63,566 nucleotides of DNA from Candidatus Methanomethylicota archaeon (lineage in GTDB: Archaea; Thermoproteota; Methanomethylicia; Culexarchaeales; Culexarchaeaceae), in the NCBI GenBank assembly GCA_020833005.1, contig JAJHRD010000003.1, forward strand, positions 1 through 63,566, given 5' to 3'. The position numbers and the translations under genes are program-made. Positions 15,798 to 24,351 of this stretch are shown here, piece by piece. The number at the start of each line of letters is the position of its first letter. Position 1 is the first letter of the stretch. The notes below the pieces were generated by a model, which saw nothing but the letters and a program-made list of their open reading frames with translations, made no database searches and was not told where the DNA came from.

Positions 15798-17763
15798 GAA
15801 GATATTCCACAAGTTGCTATCCATAGAGGAAGCACTTAAAATCGTAGAGGACAATATAACCTTAAAACCATTGGGCTTTGAAGAAGTTAATTTAACTGAA
15901 GCATATGGGAGAGTATTGGCTGAAAACGTAATTGCAAACATCGATCTACCACCATTCGATAGGGCAACCATGGATGGATATGCCGTGAAAGCTGAGGAAA
16001 CTTATGGTGCTTATGAAGATAATCCAGTGAAATTTAGGGTTATAGGTAAAATTGAACCTGGAGAAGAACCGAAAATTGAATTGAATAGTGGTGAAGCCGT
16101 AGAAGTATCCACTGGAGCACCAATACCAATAGGTGCAAACGCTGTGGTAATGGTTGAATATACACGTAGAGTTGAAGACTATGTATTCGTATATAAACCT
16201 GTAGGTGTTGGGGAGAATATTGCTCAAGCAGGCTCAGATTTAATGCTTGGAGAAACCATAATGAGAGCTGGGGAAATAATTGGTGTGAGGGAGATTGGGG
16301 TTTTAGCAGCCCTCGGAAGAATTAAAGTTAAAGTTTATAGGAAGCCAAAGGTGGCAATAATATCCACTGGAAATGAATTAACAAAACCTGGGACAATGCT
16401 TTCTCCATACAAGATCTACGACGTAAATACGTATAGCATATCCAGCTCAGTAATAGAGGATGGCGGAATACCAATAATCATTGGAGTAGTGGAAGATGAT
16501 GAAAATGAAATAAAGAGTAGGATTATGGAAGCTATGGGGGGATCAGACTTAATACTAATTTCTGGGGGGACATCAGCTGGAATTGGAGATTTAGTGTATA
16601 GAGTCTTGGATGGGATGGGTAGTCCAGGGATACTGGTTCACGGGTTAAAGACAAAACCTGGGAAACCAACCGTTATAGCCATAGTAAATGGGAAGCTCAT
16701 CATAGGTTTACCAGGATGGCCTGTCTCAGCATTAATGATATACAATTTAATAGTGAAACCCATAATTGCTAAACTAACTGGGAGGGGGAAGCCGGAGGAA
16801 TGGGAGGTTAAAGTGAAAATTGCAAGGAGAGTTAAATGTGAGAGGGGGAGAGCAAACCTAATACCAATAAGCATAATAACAAACGATGAAGGCAGATACA
16901 TTGGATATCCATTGATAGAGCATAGTGGAGCCATAGCCACATTGAAGAGGGCTGATGGATACATAGTCACAAAGGATACAACGGAATATGTGGAGGAGGG
17001 GGAGGAATACAATGCAAAACTATTCTCAAAGGAAATTAAAATTCCAGATGCAACTATAATTGGAAGCCACTGCCCAGCACTAGAAGAAATGGTTAAAAAT
17101 CTTGAGGGGGAAGGGTATAGGATTAAGCTAATACCATCAGGATCCACAGACGGCTTAATAGCAGTAATGAATGGTGAAGCAGACATGGCTGGAATACACA
17201 TATTGGATGATAAAACCATGAAGTACAACACCCCAATATTGGAAGAAATGAAGGTGAAGAATGCAGTACTGGTTAGGGGGTATAGGAGATTACAAGGATT
17301 GATGGTGGCTAAAGGCAACCCCAAAAGAGTAAATGGAGTGGAAGATTTACTTAGAGGGGATGTGAGAATGATAAATAGGAATAGGGGTTCAGGGACAAGG
17401 ATACTCCTAGACTATCTATTAAACACAATCGCGGAGAAGAGGATGGAACCCTTCGAAGATATTAAGAGGAGGATAAAAGGGTATAATGTTGAAGCTAAAA
17501 CACACTCCTCAGTGGCAATAGCCATAAAATATTCAAGAGCAGATGTAGGTATGGGAATAAAAACAGTTGCAATACAATACGACTTAGACTTCATACCATT
17601 AAAAGATGAAGAATACGATTTCATAATAAGTAAGAGGAGTTTGGGTAAAAGGGTTATAAAGGAATTCATAAACATATTGAAGAGTGAAGAATTTAAGAGT
17701 TTATTAAAATCAATGGGTATGGAGGCTCAGGAAAATATTGGCGAAGTGATCTGGGAGGGATGA
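15787..17763 (+). CDS. moeA: MoeA fused to a periplasmic-binding-protein-like domain (second copy)
   Basis: A 658-residue protein. The first 400 residues repeat the MoeA domains (DLPPFDRATMDGYAVKAEE, STGAPIPIGANAVVMVEY, ISTGNELTKPGT, ISGGTSAGIGDL, LPGWPVSALMIYNL). From about 425 a second domain begins, IIGSHCPALEEMVKNLEGEG, with SGSTDGLIAVMNGEADMAGI and MINRNRGSGTRILLDYLL; this is the PBP-like/LysR-type substrate-binding fold (PF12727) known from some MoeA proteins and molybdate regulators. I infer that it binds molybdate, tungstate or a cofactor intermediate. An ATG at 15787 follows GGGGGG; a TTG one codon earlier is possible. It is coupled to the first moeA by overlap. Confidence 0.93.
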   Translation: MNIRKIFHKLLSIEEALKIVEDNITLKPLGFEEVNLTEAYGRVLAENVIANIDLPPFDRATMDGYAVKAEETYGAYEDNPVKFRVIGKIEPGEEPKIELNSGEAVEVSTGAPIPIGANAVVMVEYTRRVEDYVFVYKPVGVGENIAQAGSDLMLGETIMRAGEIIGVREIGVLAALGRIKVKVYRKPKVAIISTGNELTKPGTMLSPYKIYDVNTYSISSSVIEDGGIPIIIGVVEDDENEIKSRIMEAMGGSDLILISGGTSAGIGDLVYRVLDGMGSPGILVHGLKTKPGKPTVIAIVNGKLIIGLPGWPVSALMIYNLIVKPIIAKLTGRGKPEEWEVKVKIARRVKCERGRANLIPISIITNDEGRYIGYPLIEHSGAIATLKRADGYIVTKDTTEYVEEGEEYNAKLFSKEIKIPDATIIGSHCPALEEMVKNLEGEGYRIKLIPSGSTDGLIAVMNGEADMAGIHILDDKTMKYNTPILEEMKVKNAVLVRGYRRLQGLMVAKGNPKRVNGVEDLLRGDVRMINRNRGSGTRILLDYLLNTIAEKRMEPFEDIKRRIKGYNVEAKTHSSVAIAIKYSRADVGMGIKTVAIQYDLDFIPLKDEEYDFIISKRSLGKRVIKEFINILKSEEFKSLLKSMGMEAQENIGEVIWEG

Positions 17764-17769
17764 TTTGAA

Positions 17770-18435
17770 ATGAGGATTATAGCCATAACGGATGTTCATG
17801 GAAGGTTAAACCAAGCATTAAAGATGGCTGAAACTGTTAAGAGGGAGGGGGTAAAAGCAATACTCTTAGCTGGAGACCTTTCAAGATATAAGTCCATTGA
17901 AGAAGCATATGAAATCCTAAAAGCATTAACCAGCGTTGGGGTAAAGGTATTCTATGTACCTGGAAACATGGATGACCCAAAAATATGTGAAGAAGTGAAT
18001 GTTGAAAATGCTATTTGCATACATGAAAGGACTGTGGAATTTGAGGGATATGTAATTGCAGGTATGGGAGGAGCCTTAAAAGGCCCATTCAACACACCAT
18101 TCGAATTAAGCGAAGAACAAATCCTTGAAATACTGAAGAAAGTAATGGATAAAATTGAAAGTGGAAAGAGAGCTATACTAGTAACACATAATCCACCATA
18201 CAACACTAAAGTTGATGAATTAGGTTTTAGAGAGCATGTGGGTAGTAGGAGTTTGAGGATGATCATTGAGAAATATAAACCAATACTGAATGTATGTGGA
18301 CATATACATGAAGCTAGAGGTATGGATAACGTTTATGGGACAATAGTGGTGAATCCAGGACCATTAATGCATGGCTACTATTCAATAATCGACATTGGGG
18401 AAGAGGTTAAAGTAAACTTGATGAAAATGCCCTAA
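17770..18435 (+). CDS. Calcineurin-like metallophosphoesterase
   Basis: A 221-residue dinuclear metallophosphoesterase. Motifs appear in order: ITDVHGRLNQAL near 5-16 (Asp and His ligands), LLAGDLSRY near 32-40, VPGNMDDP near 61-68 (Asn-Asp instead of the usual Asn-His), LVTHNPPYNTK near 137-147, and NVCGHIHEARGM near 174-185 (GHIH). The protein resembles the small archaeal Icc/YfcE-like group, likely a phosphodiesterase with unknown substrate. It is the last gene of the pxpA-birA-moeA-moeA run (6 nt after moeA), which makes a link to cofactor or nucleotide turnover possible but not shown. It overlaps convergent lysA by 4 nt. Confidence 0.88.
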   Translation: MRIIAITDVHGRLNQALKMAETVKREGVKAILLAGDLSRYKSIEEAYEILKALTSVGVKVFYVPGNMDDPKICEEVNVENAICIHERTVEFEGYVIAGMGGALKGPFNTPFELSEEQILEILKKVMDKIESGKRAILVTHNPPYNTKVDELGFREHVGSRSLRMIIEKYKPILNVCGHIHEARGMDNVYGTIVVNPGPLMHGYYSIIDIGEEVKVNLMKMP

Positions 18436-19712
18436 AAGACTTCATGTGAGAATATGTCTGCATAGCTTTCCCTCCTCCTAACCAATTTAACCTCCCCATC
18501 ACAATACATGACAATTGCAGGTTTAGGTCTACTATTATAATTGCTTGACATGGAAAATCCATATGCACCAACATTCATGATAGCCAATAAATCCCCCTGC
18601 CTAACCCTATTAAGTTTAACATCAAATCCGAATACATCGGAACTCTCACATATAGGTCCACCAACATTGTAAACTTCAACATCCTCATTGGATGATAAAT
18701 TGTATATTGGATGGTGAGCACCATACAGTGCTGGTCTAATTAGATCATTCATGCCAGCATCCACCAAAACCCATTTGACACCATAATTCTCCTTAACATA
18801 ATTAACTCTAGTTAGGAGTATGCCAGCATTTCCAACTATGAATCTTCCAGGCTCAATTATCAGTAGTGGTTGTGATGTGAAAATTTCCCTAGAGGCATTC
18901 TTCAACCTTTCAATGACCTTACAGTAATCATTCAATGGGAATGTTGGGTCTTCAATTGAGTATGGTACTCCGAATCCTCCACCTAAATCTATAATCTCCA
19001 ATTCCAATCCAAGACTTCTCTTAAGCTCAGCACAAAATGATAATATTTTATCCACAGCTATACTGTATGGTTGAATGTCAGTTATCTGGGAACCTATATG
19101 CACATGTATACCAGCAACATGAATATGGCTTAATTTCAAAGCCAAATTGTAAGCTTTAAATGCATTCTCAACACTTAAACCAAACTTATGAATCCTAGCA
19201 CCAGTACTAATATGACCATGAGTCTTTGTGGGTATATCAAAATTAACCCTAACACCCACAGAAACCTTAATGTTAAAGTCTCCTGCAAACTTATCTATCC
19301 AATACAATTCATCCATATTCTCAATATTTATGAGCAACACACCTTCAAAAACCGCATAAGAGAGTTCACCTGGAGATTTAGATACACCATCAAACACAAC
19401 TCTATCCATTGGAACCCCAGCAAGTTTAGCAGCATAAAGCTCACCCCCAGATACAACCTCAGCTCCAGCTCCAAGGGAATTTAAAAGTTTCAGTAAAGCT
19501 ATACAAGTGTTCGCCTTATATGCGTAGCATATTAGAAATTTATCGTAAACTCCACCTATGGCATTCCTCAAAATCTCATAATTATGCTTAACAACATCAC
19601 CATCAATGAAATATAATGGCGTACCATACTTCTCAGCCAGATAGTTTAAATCAACCCCTCTACCTTTCAGCTTTCCAATATAGTCTAAGAATATATCGCT
19701 TTTAACATTCAT
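18432..19712 (-). CDS. lysA: Diaminopimelate decarboxylase
   Basis: Decarboxylates meso-diaminopimelate to L-lysine. The 426-residue PLP enzyme of the alanine-racemase fold shows YAYKANTCIALLKLLNSLGA near 62-81 (PLP lysine), GAEVVSGGELYAAKLAG near 81-97, HVHIGSQITDIQPY near 198-211, LDLGGGFGVPY near 241-251, EPGRFIVGNAG near 287-297 and the intersubunit active-site motif CESSDVFG near 355-362. Its presence argues for the DAP route to lysine, rather than only the LysW route used by many Thermoproteota. It lies 7 nt downstream of the M55 peptidase gene and follows GAGGT, so the two are cotranscribed. Confidence 0.93.
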   Translation of the reverse strand: MNVKSDIFLDYIGKLKGRGVDLNYLAEKYGTPLYFIDGDVVKHNYEILRNAIGGVYDKFLICYAYKANTCIALLKLLNSLGAGAEVVSGGELYAAKLAGVPMDRVVFDGVSKSPGELSYAVFEGVLLINIENMDELYWIDKFAGDFNIKVSVGVRVNFDIPTKTHGHISTGARIHKFGLSVENAFKAYNLALKLSHIHVAGIHVHIGSQITDIQPYSIAVDKILSFCAELKRSLGLELEIIDLGGGFGVPYSIEDPTFPLNDYCKVIERLKNASREIFTSQPLLIIEPGRFIVGNAGILLTRVNYVKENYGVKWVLVDAGMNDLIRPALYGAHHPIYNLSSNEDVEVYNVGGPICESSDVFGFDVKLNRVRQGDLLAIMNVGAYGFSMSSNYNSRPKPAIVMYCDGEVKLVRRRESYADIFSHEVF

Positions 19713-19719
19713 TTAGCAG

Positions 19720-20550
19720 TTACCTCACAAGAGTTGAAGCTAAATATATCATTGAGCGTAAAGCTTTAAAGCACTTCAAATAATCATCTGAAATATATTC
19801 AACGGTTAATGCATCTACCCTCCTCACATCCGGAATCATGGTTGCCAATTCAGCCATAGCTGAATTCATGAATGTTAAATTGAGCTTTATGGGTGGATTG
19901 AATGTGAATGGGGAGAATGAATCAATATTCTCCAGTGCACGCTTAGCAGTAGACTTTATCAACTCACGCGCCTCAGAGGGGTGAAGGCAGAGTGCAGAAT
20001 ACCTTCCCAAAGCCTCCTTAACCTTAACTGTGAATACATTTCCAAGAAGCTTTTTAGCTTCATCAGTAACTGCAGAATCTCCAGTAACTAGAACCACTGG
20101 AACCTTATAATATCCAGCTATACCAGCATTAATTCCAACTTCACCAACACTTAAACCATTAATTGAAACATCACGAACCACCGAACCAGATATCGTATGA
20201 TCCATAATAGCATTTATACTACCGAACTTGGCATGATAACCTATGAAGAATACTGCATCAAAAGTTTCATCTATGCCAGCCATCATCGATAAGATCTTTG
20301 GGGAACCAGTTATCAATTTAGCTTTTGGATGCAATTCTTCAATTATTATATTTCTCATGGAGCCATGGGAATCATTAACCACGATCTCCTTAGCTCCACC
20401 TTGAATAGCACCCTCCACAGCAGCATTAACCTCCATGGTCATCAATCTACATGCACGTTCATAATCCCTACCACCAGGATTTGTCTGATCACTATGTACA
20501 ACTCCACATACTCCTTCAAGATCTGCGGAAATAAATACCTTAAATCCCAT
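19720..20550 (-). CDS. M55 family D-aminopeptidase (DppA-like)
   Basis: A 276-residue zinc peptidase of the DppA family, which forms large self-compartmentalising rings and removes D-amino acids or cleaves peptides. Signature pieces are ISADLEGVCGVVH near 6-18 (Asp-x-Glu metal ligands), EIVVNDSHGSMRNI near 58-71, FIGYHAKFGS near 101-110, DHTISGSVVRDVSINGL near 116-132 and VLVTGDSAVTDEAK near 153-166. The ATG at 20550 is preferred over a GTG two codons upstream. Being paired with lysA suggests peptide or amino-acid metabolism. D-specificity is not certain, since archaeal members are mostly uncharacterised. Confidence 0.88.
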   Translation of the reverse strand: MGFKVFISADLEGVCGVVHSDQTNPGGRDYERACRLMTMEVNAAVEGAIQGGAKEIVVNDSHGSMRNIIIEELHPKAKLITGSPKILSMMAGIDETFDAVFFIGYHAKFGSINAIMDHTISGSVVRDVSINGLSVGEVGINAGIAGYYKVPVVLVTGDSAVTDEAKKLLGNVFTVKVKEALGRYSALCLHPSEARELIKSTAKRALENIDSFSPFTFNPPIKLNLTFMNSAMAELATMIPDVRRVDALTVEYISDDYLKCFKALRSMIYLASTLVR

Positions 20551-20736
20551 AAACACTTCACAAATAAATTTATAGTAAATGATACCTTTAAAAGAGTAAT
20601 TGTTTGAAGGTAAACAAAAGGTTCCTTACATAAGTTTTTCAAGTCAGTAACTAATCCAACACATTTTATAAATAAACCAAGTGAATAAAAAGTTTGAAAT
20701 AGAATAAAGTTAAATAAAAGGGTTTGTATGTAGTGC

Positions 20737-21891
20737 TTACCATTCAAATAGTTCGACGTTGGCTCTTGGAACTATGACTCTTCTACCGTCTTGTAGCTCT
20801 ATTTCAACAACTCTCACTGGAGATTCTGTTTCGACTAGTTGTAGTTCGATTGGTAGGTTTACTACTTTAGCTAGCTCTCCAAAGTATGGGGCTCTGATAA
20901 CTCTAACTTTAGTTCCAGGTTGCATGCCTCCAACGTAAATTTCGGATTCTAATGGTAGTGATAGGGGGTCAACGTCATCTCTTGGGATGACTATTTCAGG
21001 TCTAATTACGCCTGCTCTGATTTGTGTTGCACCATCGAAGCATGCAAGTTTACCTTCATTAGCTTTAAATAGGTTGAATGTTCTTGAAGCCATTGGAATT
21101 CTGCCAAACCCTTCAGTTATTATTAGAGTCATGGATATATCTTCTCTACCAGTAATTGCAACTCCAATTTCGTATCCGAGGAAGTCTCTTATATCTTTGA
21201 AGTCTACGCCACCCACAACTATTCCAGCAGCCCCAATTTCCATAGCCTTTTTGAGGACCTCAGCTGATGCATACGACCCACCAACAACAAGTTTACCCTT
21301 CCATTTTGGTGAAATCATATCCATAGTTAACTCATCCTTTGGAGAATCAACGGCTACGAGTATTTCACCATGCCTCTCGCCTCCAATGCCAAATATCCCC
21401 TCAATGAATGTGGATGCACAATCTATCACTACACCCTCATTTGGAATTATTTCCGTTACTATTCCAGGTATGTATGCATCAAGCTCCACTGGTATTGGAG
21501 GCTCCCTAACAATTATTTGCCCAGTAACTTCAGATATATGCTCAATGTAACCATCAACTGGCGATTTAACTTCAGACTTCAATAATCCAAAGAATGCTTT
21601 GTAACTTGCAATAACCTCACCTTTCTTAACTGGTTCACCAACCTTCTTCTTAACATATAATGGTAATTCTTCAGGTTCAACACCTAGAATTGCTGCAGCA
21701 CTAATTATCTGTATGTCGCCTGGCAGTTTAGTTCTTGCAACAATATCGGAATAGTTTACTTTGTCACCCTTATTTACGAGGACTTCCCCTGGAATTGGTA
21801 GCCTCCTAGTCTTTCTAAATCTGAATAGTTCAGATATTCTTAAGCCCGGAGTATATGCATGTGCAGATTGGGAAGATCTCTTAGAAGACAT
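20737..21891 (-). CDS. GlmL-associated protein with barrel-sandwich hybrid and KOW-like domains
   Basis: A 384-residue protein whose function I do not recognise. Residues 25-75 hold a short beta region (GEVLVNKGDKVNYSDIVA). Residues 80-150 resemble a lipoyl/biotinyl-type barrel-sandwich hybrid (VKKKVGEPVKKGEVIAS, SEVKSPVDGYIEHISEVTGQ, IPGIVTEIIPNEGVVID) without a recognisable modified lysine. Residues 185-290 look alpha/beta (KGKLVVGGSYASAEVLKKAM, GIVVGGVDFKDIRDFLGYEI, ITGREDISMTLIITEGFG). The C-terminus, about 320-384, has a KOW-like strand turn (GTKVRVIRAPYFGELAKV) and ends RVIVPRANVELFEW. It is 14 nt downstream of the GlmL-like gene, and its ATG is preceded by GGGGGTGA. The pair probably works as one system, perhaps handling a cofactor-bearing partner. 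Confidence 0.6.
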   Translation of the reverse strand: MSSKRSSQSAHAYTPGLRISELFRFRKTRRLPIPGEVLVNKGDKVNYSDIVARTKLPGDIQIISAAAILGVEPEELPLYVKKKVGEPVKKGEVIASYKAFFGLLKSEVKSPVDGYIEHISEVTGQIIVREPPIPVELDAYIPGIVTEIIPNEGVVIDCASTFIEGIFGIGGERHGEILVAVDSPKDELTMDMISPKWKGKLVVGGSYASAEVLKKAMEIGAAGIVVGGVDFKDIRDFLGYEIGVAITGREDISMTLIITEGFGRIPMASRTFNLFKANEGKLACFDGATQIRAGVIRPEIVIPRDDVDPLSLPLESEIYVGGMQPGTKVRVIRAPYFGELAKVVNLPIELQLVETESPVRVVEIELQDGRRVIVPRANVELFEW

Positions 21892-21905
21892 TCATATTCA
21901 CCCCC

Positions 21906-23756
21906 CTAAATCTTCTCCTTACTCATAATGGTTTCTGGATAAGCATTCAATGCCTTAAACCACCTCAACAATGCCTCTCTACGCTGGCGGAAGTCTTCTG
22001 GAAGCTTCAATGGTCTACCTCTGGCATCTATAACTATACCAGCAGCTCCACCCCAAACAGTTGCCTCCCTCCTCTTCCCAGGACCCATACCAACATCGAA
22101 ATCACCTGTTGGCTCAATAATAACAGTTGCAGTTTCATCATCACGTAGAGGTATCCTATCAATATCACCATAATTGACAACCTTCTCCACAGTTCTACCA
22201 TCAGGCATATGGGCAGTAACCTTCACTGCAGGTCCAGGAGACTTGGCATGACCATCAAGAGCTATAACTGTCCCAAGCTTCACGATACAATCCCTCTCAA
22301 ATATTTCCATGGCAGCCTTCGGATGTACAGTTGATAAGACGCCGAGATGTGGCATCATGAATATGCTATCACACATAAGCCTTGTAACACCCTTTGGCTG
22401 GAATGCATCTATCAATATGAGTGCAGCTTGTTGTCTACGTGGAGTATGGGATAATAGGCCTCCAGTTCCACCAATCAACTGGATATTCATCATGTTTATG
22501 TATGTTTCAGTCTCCATGGATTGCTCAAATATATCTGCAATAGTCCTCCTCCTCTGAACACCCCTCAAACCCCTAGCCAACAACTTATGATGCTCAAATC
22601 CAAGCCTAATGGCTTCCCTTGCAACTGCATGCTCCACAAGCAGATCATCCAATGTTTGAGGTAAAGTGGTTGGTCTAATCATTTTATTTGCCAACCTATT
22701 CCTAACCTCCCTCTCATCCATCTCAAATGGTAACCACCTCATTATATTAGTTACACCAGCCTCCTTCAAAACATTGGTGATACTATAACTCATACCCAAA
22801 TTCGCACTAACAGTTCTAACGAACTTCCCCTCATAAACGGAGTAAACGTTTGTTGTAGCTCCACCCAAACCTACACCCAAAACGTTAATATTCCACATCT
22901 TTGCAATAGTTCTAAACATCATACCCTCACCGGCAGGCGTTGGCATGACTGGAACCATAACCCACTCAGTTAATTTATGATATCCAGGGGCATGAGCCAT
23001 AACATGCTCCATGAACAATCTATGTATGGCATCCCTAGCAGGCTCCACAACCTCAACTTCCAGTACAGGTCTCAAATTATCCACAATGGTTAAATCAAAT
23101 GTTTCGCCAAGAGTCTTCTTTATATGTTCCCTAGCATCCTTATTTCCAGCATAAACTATTGGAAGCTTGTAGCCTAATCCAAATCTTGGTTTTGGTTCAG
23201 CTGCCTTTATAAGCTCAGCCATCTCCACAACATGCTTTATAGTTCCACCATCAGTTCCACCAGCTAGTAGTATCATGTCAGGTCTTAGGAAACGCATCCT
23301 CTCAATCTTCTTATGTGGAGGTCTACCATCATCTATTGCCATAACATCCATAACTATTGCACCAGCACCAAGGGCAGCCCTCTCAGCGCTCTCAGCAGTC
23401 ATGGTCTTAACGACACCTGCAACCATCATCTGCAATCCACCACCAGCACTACTCGTCGATACGTATAGATCTACACCCACATTATTCCCTTGATATGGGA
23501 TTATGAGACCAGAACCATCTGGTTTTAGTAGTTTATGTCCAGTTAATTCTTCAACTTCAGTTATGGCATTCCTCAACCCCATGGTTACATCTTCAAATGG
23601 CTTCTCAACAGTGGTTGGAGCTTCACCAGCACATATAAACCTCCAAACTCCATCCACCTTCTTAAACAATCTAGCCTTCGTCGTGGTGCTACCAACATCA
23701 GTTGCTAAGGCAACTTGCATTTTCTCAACATCAAATTTCATAACTTTTACACTCAT
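21906..23756 (-). CDS. GlmL/MutL-family actin-like ATPase
   Basis: A 616-residue protein of the GlmL family. The ASKHA ATPase core begins with ALATDVGSTTTKARLFK (phosphate-1 loop) and continues with STSSAGGGLQMMVAGVV, DMILLAGGTDGGTIKHVVEMA (adenosine/phosphate-2 type loops), VLGVGLGGATTNVYSVYEG and LIGGTGGLLSH. GlmL is encoded with the B12-dependent glutamate mutase GlmES in some bacteria and is thought to act like a reactivating chaperone. Here no mutase, B12 gene or reactivase small subunit is nearby, only the barrel-sandwich/KOW protein downstream. The ATG at 23756 follows GGTG at a spacing of six. It is first in the two-gene operon. Confidence 0.85.
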   Translation of the reverse strand: MSVKVMKFDVEKMQVALATDVGSTTTKARLFKKVDGVWRFICAGEAPTTVEKPFEDVTMGLRNAITEVEELTGHKLLKPDGSGLIIPYQGNNVGVDLYVSTSSAGGGLQMMVAGVVKTMTAESAERAALGAGAIVMDVMAIDDGRPPHKKIERMRFLRPDMILLAGGTDGGTIKHVVEMAELIKAAEPKPRFGLGYKLPIVYAGNKDAREHIKKTLGETFDLTIVDNLRPVLEVEVVEPARDAIHRLFMEHVMAHAPGYHKLTEWVMVPVMPTPAGEGMMFRTIAKMWNINVLGVGLGGATTNVYSVYEGKFVRTVSANLGMSYSITNVLKEAGVTNIMRWLPFEMDEREVRNRLANKMIRPTTLPQTLDDLLVEHAVAREAIRLGFEHHKLLARGLRGVQRRRTIADIFEQSMETETYINMMNIQLIGGTGGLLSHTPRRQQAALILIDAFQPKGVTRLMCDSIFMMPHLGVLSTVHPKAAMEIFERDCIVKLGTVIALDGHAKSPGPAVKVTAHMPDGRTVEKVVNYGDIDRIPLRDDETATVIIEPTGDFDVGMGPGKRREATVWGGAAGIVIDARGRPLKLPEDFRQRREALLRWFKALNAYPETIMSKEKI

Positions 23757-23831
23757 CACATACACCTAAGAAATTACTGTAAACATCATTATAGCTTAGT
23801 GTAATTTAAACTTTATTATTATTTTGATTGT

Positions 23832-24311
23832 CTACAGATGGTTATTTGAAGTGGGATTGGCAGCATCTCCACTCCCCCCAGATTGCTTGGATTCCACGGT
23901 CTCTTCCTTAACCCTCTCCCCTCCTGAGAAGCTTAGCTTAATGTAAGTGTTTTGAGCACACTCATTAATATTTGATTTCAACAATATTATTCTTATAGCC
24001 CAAACCACCGCTACCCCAACACTCAATATTATTAGGTTAAATTCAATTAGTGGTAGGATCACTATCAATATGAATAGTAATACTGAGATATTAAGCCTAT
24101 AACCAAACCTAACGAAATCACCTTCATCTATAACGTATATCTTCGCTTCACCGAATATATCGCTATATATTAAGTCAAACCCCCTCTCCCTAGAAACTTT
24201 AGTTGTAAGCCCCCTACGCCTCATCTCCTCAGCAAACCCCTTAATGAAATCACTCCTCAAACCACCAATTTCGGGGAAAAGCCTCTCACTAACAGACACA
24301 CTAACAGACAT
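23832..24311 (-). CDS. Small membrane protein of unknown function
   Basis: A 159-residue protein with no family I recognise. Residues 1-70 are soluble and mixed charged (RLFPEIGGLRSDFIKGFAEE, FDLIYSDIFGEAKIYVIDEG), followed by two adjacent membrane helices (about 74-92 ISVLLFILIVILPLIEF and 93-110 LIILSVGVAVVWAIRIILL). A short soluble region and a low-complexity Gly/Ser/Asn tail end it. The soluble N-terminus may face the cytoplasm. It is 40 nt downstream of the PIN-PilT-KH ATPase gene on the same strand, so cotranscription is likely. Codon use looks like its neighbours. Confidence 0.6.
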   Translation of the reverse strand: MSVSVSVSERLFPEIGGLRSDFIKGFAEEMRRRGLTTKVSRERGFDLIYSDIFGEAKIYVIDEGDFVRFGYRLNISVLLFILIVILPLIEFNLIILSVGVAVVWAIRIILLKSNINECAQNTYIKLSFSGGERVKEETVESKQSGGSGDAANPTSNNHL

Positions 24312-24351
24312 TCTGATCAAACATAGTTTATTATTGAAAGTATATTAACGT

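Noticed and set aside
16638-17324. A 228-codon minus-strand open frame
   Set aside because: It mirrors the MoeA-PBP fusion gene. The composition (Ser/Ile/Pro-rich, no motifs) is typical of an antisense shadow.
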